DNA of 6,144 nt from NCBI GenBank assembly GCA_016795255.1, contig JAEUIB010000197.1, positions 1 through 6,144 on the forward strand, read 5' to 3'. Positions 1-5,778 of this stretch are shown in pieces. Below the pieces are notes generated by a model. That model searched no databases. It was given only the letters and a program-made list of their open reading frames with translations, and was not told where the DNA came from. Numbering within the stretch: position 1 is the first letter of the stretch; every line of letters starts with the position of its first letter. The position numbers and the translations under genes were made by a program. Origin of the DNA: Planctomycetota bacterium. GTDB lineage: Bacteria; Planctomycetota; B15-G4; JADJEK01.

Positions 1-1334
1 GGGATCTGGCCCCACCACGAGTTGAACTTGTAGTCGAAGAAGCGACCCCACTCCTCGAACGACTTCGGCGGGACGTAGCCCGACTTCAGCGACGGCTCCC
101 AATACGTGGAGCCGGGGATGGGGCGGTACGGGAAGACTTCCGACGAGCAGTGCTTGTACTTCACCTTCATCAACGCGGCTTCGTTGATGGTCTCGCGCAT
201 CGACTCGGGCGTCTCGTTCGGGTACCCGATGATGTACGTGACCGCGAACTGCATGTCGCGCTGGTTGATGCGACCGATCGCGCGGTCCGTCCAGCCTTCC
301 TTGATGTTCTTGCGGATCAGCTTCTGCGTCTCTTCCGTCGCCGCTTCGGCGCCGGTGACGAGCATGTGGCAGCCCGACTTCTTCAACAGGTCGAGCGTCT
401 CGTCCGAGTACTGGCAGACCTGTTTGATCTCGATCGTCGCGTTCCAATAGAAGCCGCGGTTGGCTTCGATCAGGCGCTCGCAGAACCGGCGCGTGCGCTT
501 CTCGAGCACGCCGAAGTTCGCGTCCTGGATGCGCAGCACGTCGAACGGATGGCGGTCGTGCAGCTCGAGGATGCGATCGGCGAGCGTGTCGGCGTCGACG
601 TTGACCCAACGACGGCCCGCGATCTCCGGCGAGCAGCAGAACTCGCACGGCTCGGGGCAACCGAACGACGAGAAGTACGACAGTCCGCGCATCGGCTTGT
701 CGCGCGGCACGCCGATCGGGTTCGGCAGGCGATTGCGGACGCGACGGCCCTCGGGCGCTTGGCGGATCGACAGGTCGTAGTACTTGTTCAGGTCGATCAG
801 GTGGAACGCCGGCGGCGGGAGTTCGGCCATCGGCGCGACCTTGCGGCGCGGCGTCGTCAGCATGCCGCCGTCGCGCCAGATCGAGATGCCGTCGACCTTC
901 GCCAGGTCTTCGCCGTGATCGATCGCGCGCAGGACGTCGGGGAACGTGACTTCGCCCTGGCCAAACACGACGACGTCGCAGAACCCGCTGGTCAGGTACA
1001 GCTCGGGGATCGACGACGGGAACCAGCCACCCCAGATCATCGGCAGCTTCGGGTACTTCGCGCGGACGGCTTCACCGACCCGCGCACCGTCGTAGACCTG
1101 GAAGCCGAGGATGCACGATGCACCGAACGCGAACGCGTCGGCGCACGCATCGACGACCTTCTGCGTGTAGTTCGGCTCGACCATCGCATCGATGATCTGC
1201 ACCTCGTAGCCGGCGGCTTCCGCCGGGCTCGCGATGTGCAGCAGTTCGAGCGGCTGCAGATCCGGCGACGGCAGATCGCCGATCGTCGGGTCGACGCGCG
1301 AAGGCAGGAACAGGACGACCTTTTTCTTGGCCAT
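1..1334 (-). CDS. B12-binding radical SAM protein, C-terminus cut by window edge
   Basis: This is the second gene of a tandem radical SAM pair; 444 codons are visible and the 3' end lies beyond the left edge. The N-terminal ~150 residues look like a Rossmann-type cobalamin-binding domain: VVLFLP near residue 6, PLELLHIASPAEAAGYEV at ~28-45, IWGGWFPS at ~100. The histidine-ligand motif DxHxxG is not apparent, as in many B12-radical SAM enzymes. The radical SAM barrel follows, with C226xxxC230xxC233 for the 4Fe-4S cluster and an extra C234, then IQDANFG (~269-275), GAEAAT (~328-333) and YIIGYPNETPE (~367-377), all typical positions for SAM and substrate contacts. Family knowledge suggests a cytoplasmic enzyme using SAM and cobalamin for methylation or ring chemistry; the substrate is unknown. 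The ATG start is supported by alignment with the upstream paralogue (MAKKKVVLFLP versus MASKKVVLFLP), although its ribosome site is weak. It starts 26 bp after that gene's stop, so co-transcription is likely. Confidence 0.93.
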   Translation of the reverse strand, partial: MAKKKVVLFLPSRVDPTIGDLPSPDLQPLELLHIASPAEAAGYEVQIIDAMVEPNYTQKVVDACADAFAFGASCILGFQVYDGARVGEAVRAKYPKLPMIWGGWFPSSIPELYLTSGFCDVVVFGQGEVTFPDVLRAIDHGEDLAKVDGISIWRDGGMLTTPRRKVAPMAELPPPAFHLIDLNKYYDLSIRQAPEGRRVRNRLPNPIGVPRDKPMRGLSYFSSFGCPEPCEFCCSPEIAGRRWVNVDADTLADRILELHDRHPFDVLRIQDANFGVLEKRTRRFCERLIEANRGFYWNATIEIKQVCQYSDETLDLLKKSGCHMLVTGAEAATEETQKLIRKNIKEGWTDRAIGRINQRDMQFAVTYIIGYPNETPESMRETINEAALMKVKYKHCSSEVFPYRPIPGSTYWEPSLKSGYVPPKSFEEWGRFFDYKFNSWWGQI

Positions 1335-1360
1335 GGATCAGGGTTCCGCGCGGAAGCGCA

Positions 1361-2929
1361 TCACAGGACGCTCGCGGCTTTTTCGCCCGCGAAGCGGCGG
1401 ATCATGTCGAACGCCTTGAACTCGATCGGCGCGCCGTACTTGCCGTTCTTCAGGCGCCAGCCGGCGGCCTTTTGCAGCAGCTTCGAGACCGGGCCGCGAC
1501 CGCCCGCGTTGCCGTCGAACCACGGCGCGAGCACCGTGTAGCGACGCCACAGCTTCTGGATCTCGGGCGGGATCTGTCCCCACCACGAGTTGAACTTGTA
1601 GTCGAAGAAGCGGCCCCAATCCTCGAACGTCTGCGGGCCGACGTAGCCGGCCTTGACCGACGGTTCCCAGAAGCCCGACCCGGGGATGGGGCGGTACGGG
1701 AACACTTCGCTCGAGCACGTCGGGTACTTCCACTTCATCTCGGCGGCTTCGAGGATCGTCTCGCGCATCGACTCGGGCGTCTCGCCGGGGTAGCCGATGA
1801 TGTAGGTCAAGCCCGACATGATGTTGCGCTCGTGCATGCGCTTCATCGCCTGGTCGGTCAGTCCTTCCTTGATGTTCTTCTTGATCAGCTTCTGCGTCTC
1901 GCCGGTCGCGGCCTCGGCGCCGAACCACGCGAGGTGGAAGCCCGATTCCTTCATCAGGTCGAGCGTCTCTTCCGAGTACTGGCAGATCTGCTTGATCTCG
2001 ATCGTGCCGTTCCACTGGACCGGCAGCTTCGACGCGATCAAGCGCTCGCAGAAGCGCCGCGTGCGCTTCTCGGCGACGCCGAAGTTCGCGTCCTGGAAGC
2101 GGATGATGTCGTACGGCCACTTCTCGTACAGCGCGATCAGTCGATCGACGAGCACGTCGGGATCGAGCGCCACCCAGCGGCGGCCGGCGATCTCGGGCGA
2201 GCAGCAGAACTCGCACGGCTCGGGGCAACCGAACGACGAGAAGTACGACACGCCGCGGAACGGCCGACCGTCGTCGAACGGCGGCGGCGGCGGCAGGCGA
2301 TTGCGGATGCGATTGCCGGCCTTCGCGGTGCGCGCGTTCAGCTCGTAGTACTTGTTCAGGTCGATCAGGTGCCACGCCGGTTCGGGCAGCTCGTTGAGGT
2401 GCTTGACCGCGCGGCGCGCCGTGTACTGGACCTTGCCGTCGCGCCACAGCGCGAGGCCGTCGATCGAGTTCAGCCGGCGCTGCAGTCCGTCGCCGTTGAC
2501 GCCGCCTTCGGCTTCGCACGCCTGCAGCAGTTCGACGAACGTGACCTCGCCCTGACCGTGCGCGACCGCGTCGCAGAACTCGCTCTTCAGGTACAGCTCG
2601 GGCAGCGCCGACGGGAACCAGCCGCCCCAGAAGATCGGCAGCCGAGGGAACGCCTCGCGCACGGCGCGCGCGACGCGGGCGCCGTCGTAGACCTGGTAAC
2701 CGAGGATGCAGGACGACGCGAACGCGACCGCGCCTTCGCACGCGCGGACGCACTGCTCGAGCGCGTCGGGCTCGGTCATCGCGTCGATGATGACGACCTC
2801 GAACCCGGCGGCTTCCGCGGGGCTCGCGATGTGCAACAGCTCGAGCGGCTGGAGATCGGCCGCCGGTAGGTCGCCGATCGACGGATCGACGCGCGCCGGC
2901 AGGAACAACACGACTTTCTTGCTCGCCAC
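1361..2929 (-). CDS. B12-binding radical SAM protein (complete, 522 aa)
   Basis: This is a complete 522-residue paralogue of the following gene. Residues ~5-150 form the cobalamin-binding-like Rossmann domain (VVLFLP, PLELLHIASPAEAAGFEV, IFWGGWFPS, HGQGE) without a visible DxHxxG. The radical SAM core begins near 225, with C235xxxC239xxC242 followed by C243, then FQDANFG (278-284), GAEAAT (337-342) and YIIGYPGETPE (376-386). About 70 residues follow a shared FDYKFNSWWGQIP motif (442-454); this tail is rich in aromatic and basic residues. It is predicted to be a cytoplasmic SAM- and cobalamin-dependent methylase or cyclase of the broad BchE-like type; the substrate is not identifiable. The start is GTG, chosen because GAGGA lies 4 nt upstream and because the N-terminus aligns with the paralogue; no other in-frame start is close. 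Residues 213-217 are five consecutive prolines absent from the paralogue. Over the 120 residues starting at the first cluster cysteine, a hand count gives 84 identities to the paralogue. Confidence 0.95.
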   Translation of the reverse strand: MASKKVVLFLPARVDPSIGDLPAADLQPLELLHIASPAEAAGFEVVIIDAMTEPDALEQCVRACEGAVAFASSCILGYQVYDGARVARAVREAFPRLPIFWGGWFPSALPELYLKSEFCDAVAHGQGEVTFVELLQACEAEGGVNGDGLQRRLNSIDGLALWRDGKVQYTARRAVKHLNELPEPAWHLIDLNKYYELNARTAKAGNRIRNRLPPPPPFDDGRPFRGVSYFSSFGCPEPCEFCCSPEIAGRRWVALDPDVLVDRLIALYEKWPYDIIRFQDANFGVAEKRTRRFCERLIASKLPVQWNGTIEIKQICQYSEETLDLMKESGFHLAWFGAEAATGETQKLIKKNIKEGLTDQAMKRMHERNIMSGLTYIIGYPGETPESMRETILEAAEMKWKYPTCSSEVFPYRPIPGSGFWEPSVKAGYVGPQTFEDWGRFFDYKFNSWWGQIPPEIQKLWRRYTVLAPWFDGNAGGRGPVSKLLQKAAGWRLKNGKYGAPIEFKAFDMIRRFAGEKAASVL

Positions 2930-2933
2930 GCTG

Positions 2934-2938
2934 TCCTC
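2934..2938 (-). promoter_or_regulatory. Ribosome binding site deciding the GTG start of the first radical SAM gene
   Basis: GAGGA on the minus strand ends 4 nt before the GTG at 2929. Together with the paralogue alignment, this supports a GTG rather than an ATG start. The spacing is slightly short but acceptable. Confidence 0.65.
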
Positions 2939-3098
2939 ACGTCGATGTTGGCGGTGTCTCGGCGCGTCGCGCGTCGAGCATCGTCGATCGAGATTCCGGC
3001 GCCCTACCGCGACGTGCGGAGGAGCCTCGAGTGCGACGGTGGCGCCGACTCTCGGCTCGTGTTCAGGCTCAGGACGGGGCGGTCCGGAATGACGCCAA

Positions 3099-3126
3099 AA
3101 GGTAGCCCGAAATCGACCAGTGCCAA
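3099..3126 (-). promoter_or_regulatory. Weak sigma70-type promoter candidate for the radical SAM operon
   Basis: On the minus strand, TTGGCA (3126-3121) is followed after 16 bp by TACCTT (3104-3099). It matches the -35 consensus at five of six positions and the -10 at three of six, in one of the few less GC-rich patches of the gap. It would give a leader of roughly 160 nt before the GTG at 2929. One arm of the 12-bp inverted repeat (3105-3116) lies inside the spacer, so the repeat could act as an operator if the promoter is real. This rests on pattern matching alone. Confidence 0.22.
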
Positions 3127-3216
3127 TCGAGTTCTTGAAACGGATTCCCGTCGATGGACGCCGAATGCGCCCGGGGCGCGATCCGCCGAAGCCTCGTTCG
3201 GAGTTCGATTTCGGGC
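3105..3216 (-). repeat. Perfect 12-bp inverted repeat, arms 100 bp apart, enclosing small hairpins
   Basis: The arms are GCCCGAAATCGA at 3105-3116 and TCGATTTCGGGC at 3205-3216, exact reverse complements with 88 bp between them. On the minus-strand RNA the 88-nt interior can itself form CCGAA/UUCGG (5 bp), GCGCC/GGCGC (5 bp, 3167-3179) and ACGG/CCGU (4 bp) hairpins, giving a possible multi-branched fold closed by the 12-bp stem. The outer arm begins about 18 nt after the chemoreceptor stop, and the inner arm is followed by UACCUUUUGG, which contains only a short U run. It could be a 3'-end structure, a leader RNA or paired protein-binding half-sites. The repeat itself is certain; its function is not. 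Confidence 0.6.
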
Positions 3217-3234
3217 GACGGCCGGCCCCGGTGC

Positions 3235-5610
3235 TCAGGCTCGCGGCGTGGGGTTCGGGCGCCGGGTCGCCGTCGCCGGACGACCGCCCAATTCGTTCAG
3301 CATCCGCCGGGTATCGCTGCCGGGCGCCGCGGGTTCGTGGCCGTCGTCGTCGGCATTGCCGGGCGAGCGCGGCGGCAATCCGGTGAACGCGCCCCCCGAG
3401 CGCTCGAGCTTGAACTTGGCGACGAGCTCGCCGAGCCCGTGCGCGACGCGCTTCAGTTCGACCGACGCCTTCTGCGTGTCGGTCGCGCCGGCCGACGTCC
3501 CCTGCGCCGCCTGCGCGACGCCCATGATGTTCTGCGCGATCTCGGCGACGCCGCGCGCCGCTTCCTGGACGTTGCGGCCGATCTCGGTGGTCGACGCGCT
3601 CTGTTCGGTCACGGCGGCCGCGATCGTCTGTTGGATCTGGTCGATCTGGTTGATGATCGTCGAGATCTCCTGGATCGACTCGATCGCGCCCTGCGAGTCG
3701 GACTGGATCGTCCCGATCATCTGGCCGATCTCGCTGGTCGCCTTGGTCGTCTCCTTCGCGAGTTCCTTGACCTCGTTGGCGACGACGGCGAAGCCCTTGC
3801 CGGCCTCGCCGGCGCGAGCGGCCTCGATCGTCGCGTTCAGCGCCAGCAGGTTCGTCTGTTGCGCGATCGACGTGATCACCTTGCTGATCTTGTCGATCTC
3901 GGTGCTGCTCGTCGCCAGCTTCGACACGCGTTGATTCGCGTTCTGCGCGGCGCGGACCGCGGAGTCCGCGACGCTCGCGGCTTGCGTCGTCCCGTGCTGG
4001 ATCTCGGAGAAGCTCGACGTGATCTGTTCGGTCGCGAGCGCGACGGTCTGGACGCTCTTCGAGACCTGCTCGGCCGCCGCGGAGACGACGTTCGCCTGCG
4101 ACGCCGTCTCTTCGGCCGACGAGCCGACCTGTTCGGACACCGTCGACATCGACGCCGCCGAGCGCGACAGCGTCTGCGCCGCGTTCTGGATCCGGCTGAG
4201 GCTCGAGCGCATTTCTTCGACGAAGTGGGCGAGGCCTTCGCCCATGCGGCCGATCGCGTCCTGTCCGCGCACCGAGACCGACTGCGTGAGGTCACCGCGC
4301 GCGGCCGAGCTGACGACTTGCAGCAGTTCGTCGACCTTCCGTCGCAGTTCGTCGTTCTGCTCGCGTTCGCGGGCGGTCGCTTCGGCGGCGAGCTGCTTCT
4401 GTTGCGCGACCTCGTGCCACTGCACGCGGTCGGTACCCAGCGCGGTGCGGATGCCTTGGATCGCTTGGTTCACCGACGCGGACATCGCGGCGAGCTCGTC
4501 GTTGCCCGTGCAATCGAGACGGCGCGACAGGTCGCCGGACGCCATCGCGGCCAGCGCGTCGGCCGTCCTGCGCACCGGGTCGGAGATGCTGCGCGCGAGG
4601 AAGAACGCCGCGGTCGCGAGGATCGCGATCGCGAACAGTCCGATCCCGGCCGAGAACGTCCGCAGCTCGTACGCGGCCGCGAGCGCGACGTCGTAGTCCT
4701 GCTGGACGATCACTCCCCATTCGTAGGCCGGCCAGCCGTCGATCGATTCGTCGTGCTGCGAGAAGCCGAACACGCAATCGGTCCCGCTGCGAGGGTCCGC
4801 CTCGACCGTGTAACCGATCTCGTGCGCCGCCACGCGCCGCGCCGCGTCGAGTCCCGCCGTGACGAGGTTCGTCTCCATCACCTGCTTCGGGTCGCTCGAG
4901 TCGATGACGGTGCCGTCGGCGTCGATCAACGTGAGGTCGACGCTCGCGACGCCCTGCGCCTCGAGGTCCTCGCGCGTCTCCGAGAAGATGTGGCTGACGA
5001 CGCGCTCCCACGACACGCGGTTCGACCACACGCGAACGACGTTGCCCGCCGCATCGCGGACCGGGGCCGCGTAGTTGACCGCGAGACCACGCGAGCGGAA
5101 CAGCTCGGCGCAGTCGGGGTCGACTTCGAGTTCGCTGTAGTACGCGGCGTTGCCGGGAACACGTCCCGAGACGCATTCCTGGAACCAGCGCTCGTTCTTC
5201 ACGCTCTTGCCGATGAGCTTCGTCGTGTCGAGCGAGCGGCCGTCGAACGCCGTCGTGTTGCAGCCGATCACGCGACCGTCGGCGTCGGCGACGACGATCA
5301 GGTCGTAGTGGTCGTAGAGCTGCACGAACGCGTCGAGTCGAGCCGGGATCTCCGACGGCGCAAGGTGCGCCACGTCGCTCGACGCCCACTCGATCGTGTT
5401 CGCGTAGCGCTCGTAGAGGAAGTGCTCGAGCTTGTCGCTCGTTTGCAGAGCTTGGGCCTTGAGGAACGAACCGGTGTCGCGTTCGAGCTCGCTCTTCGAC
5501 TGTCGGTAGCTGAGCGCGCCTGCGATCAGCATCGGCAGCATGCCGAGCCCGACGAACGCGAACATGAGCTTGTTGCGAATGCTCGTGGAGCGGTGGGTCG
5601 CCGACGTCAT
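3235..5610 (-). CDS. Methyl-accepting chemotaxis protein with dCache-like sensor, HAMP and signalling domain (791 aa)
   Basis: This is a membrane chemoreceptor that would signal through CheW and CheA. A basic N-terminus (RSTSIRNK) precedes transmembrane segment 1 (~13-34). An extracytoplasmic region (~40-318) has two PAS-like halves, around YDLIVVADADGRVIG (~102-115) and VDLTLIDADGTVIDS (~224-238), suggesting a double Cache fold; the ligand is unknown. Transmembrane segment 2 is ~321-341, HAMP ~338-390, and a second HAMP-like segment lies at ~425-473 (ARGDLTQ...GRMGEGL). The long signalling hairpin peaks at the diagnostic tip QTNLLALNATIEAARAGE (585-602), then GFAVVANEVKELA. Candidate adaptation sites fitting the methylation consensus are E669-Q670 (AAVTEQSAST) and E500-E501; E528-Q529 is weaker. 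The Pro/Arg-rich tail (~738-791) has no NWETF-type CheR/CheB tether. ATG at 5610 is preferred over the in-frame start 24 codons upstream because GAGGAGG lies 7 nt before it and the transmembrane segment then sits near the N-terminus. Confidence 0.96.
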   Translation of the reverse strand: MTSATHRSTSIRNKLMFAFVGLGMLPMLIAGALSYRQSKSELERDTGSFLKAQALQTSDKLEHFLYERYANTIEWASSDVAHLAPSEIPARLDAFVQLYDHYDLIVVADADGRVIGCNTTAFDGRSLDTTKLIGKSVKNERWFQECVSGRVPGNAAYYSELEVDPDCAELFRSRGLAVNYAAPVRDAAGNVVRVWSNRVSWERVVSHIFSETREDLEAQGVASVDLTLIDADGTVIDSSDPKQVMETNLVTAGLDAARRVAAHEIGYTVEADPRSGTDCVFGFSQHDESIDGWPAYEWGVIVQQDYDVALAAAYELRTFSAGIGLFAIAILATAAFFLARSISDPVRRTADALAAMASGDLSRRLDCTGNDELAAMSASVNQAIQGIRTALGTDRVQWHEVAQQKQLAAEATAREREQNDELRRKVDELLQVVSSAARGDLTQSVSVRGQDAIGRMGEGLAHFVEEMRSSLSRIQNAAQTLSRSAASMSTVSEQVGSSAEETASQANVVSAAAEQVSKSVQTVALATEQITSSFSEIQHGTTQAASVADSAVRAAQNANQRVSKLATSSTEIDKISKVITSIAQQTNLLALNATIEAARAGEAGKGFAVVANEVKELAKETTKATSEIGQMIGTIQSDSQGAIESIQEISTIINQIDQIQQTIAAAVTEQSASTTEIGRNVQEAARGVAEIAQNIMGVAQAAQGTSAGATDTQKASVELKRVAHGLGELVAKFKLERSGGAFTGLPPRSPGNADDDGHEPAAPGSDTRRMLNELGGRPATATRRPNPTPRA

Positions 5611-5617
5611 CCCCAGG

Positions 5618-5624
5618 CCTCCTC
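5618..5624 (-). promoter_or_regulatory. Strong ribosome binding site of the chemoreceptor
   Basis: GAGGAGG on the minus strand sits 7 nt upstream of the ATG at 5610. It decides the start, because the longer in-frame ATG at 5682 would add 24 Arg/Pro-rich residues and has no comparable site. Confidence 0.8.
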
Positions 5625-5711
5625 GACGCCGCGGTGAGGGACCGCGAGCGGGACGATGGATTCGGATCGAAGCCCGGCGCACGGACGTGGCGGGCTCGGC
5701 GTGCTTCGGAT

Positions 5712-5778
5712 CTCGTCCGCTCCGGGCTTGATGGAGTTCAGGACGAGCTGCGGTCGTCCCCGCAGGGTTGTTTCAACC
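5712..5778 (-). terminator. Three abutting stem-loops at the 3' end of the upstream chemoreceptor gene
   Basis: Reading the minus strand, GGTTG-AAA-CAACC (5778-5766, including the stop codon) is followed directly by CTGCGG-GGACGA-CCGCAG (5765-5748), then by CTCGTCC...GGACGAG (5747-5712), whose 22-nt interior adds a 4-bp GGAG/CTCC pairing. All stems named are perfect. There is no U-tract, so this is not a classical intrinsic terminator; it may be a U-less terminator, an exonuclease block or a processing signal. The remaining gap to the next gene (5611-5711) contains another 6-bp inverted repeat (5671-5676 with 5691-5696) and no convincing promoter, so whether the two receptor genes are co-transcribed is open. 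Confidence 0.4.

Larger units (their letters stand above)
2930..3234 (-). other. 305-bp intergenic region between chemoreceptor gene and radical SAM operon
   Basis: No convincing gene is visible here on either strand; the plus-strand open frame that crosses it is antisense to the chemoreceptor and lacks family-like sequence. In transcription order the region holds the chemoreceptor 3' flank, a perfect 12-bp inverted repeat (3105-3116 and 3205-3216), a weak promoter-like pair (3099-3126), a 5-bp hairpin (3044-3056), an imperfect hairpin of two 4-bp segments around a mismatch (2958-2978), and the ribosome site. Its composition is less strictly GC-biased than the genes around 3091-3150, where short A- and T-containing stretches occur. 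This is the likely place for the chemoreceptor transcript to end and the radical SAM operon to begin. No hairpin with a clean U-tract was found. Confidence 0.6.

Noticed and set aside
1338..2753. Alternative minus-strand frame of 471 codons overlapping the first radical SAM gene
   Set aside because: It is an Arg-rich out-of-frame shadow lacking family motifs. The true frame has CxxxCxxC and aligns along its length with the neighbour.
150..2869. Two long plus-strand open frames (about 463 and 465 codons) opposite the radical SAM genes
   Set aside because: They are similar to each other only because the minus-strand paralogues are. The sequences are Arg/Asp/Leu-rich antisense shadows, and the minus frames carry the radical SAM motifs.
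3099..3126. Sigma54 promoter (TTGGCAC present on the minus strand)
   Set aside because: The -12 TTGC element is not at the required spacing; the downstream bases read GATTTCG instead.
3167..3179. GCGCCCGGGGCGC inverted repeat as an intrinsic terminator of the chemoreceptor gene
   Set aside because: The stem is only 5-6 bp with a minimal loop and no following U-tract; such palindromes are common in DNA this GC-rich. It is kept only as part of the larger inverted repeat.
3154..5637. An 827-codon plus-strand open frame antisense to the chemoreceptor
   Set aside because: Its translation is a monotonous Arg/Asp/Leu/Val/Ala-rich sequence without recognisable domains. It mirrors the codon bias of the minus-strand gene, which carries clear Cache, HAMP and MCP motifs.
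5610..5682. Longer chemoreceptor start at 5682
   Set aside because: It adds 24 Arg/Pro-rich residues before the membrane segment and lacks a good ribosome site, whereas the ATG at 5610 has GAGGAGG at 7 nt.
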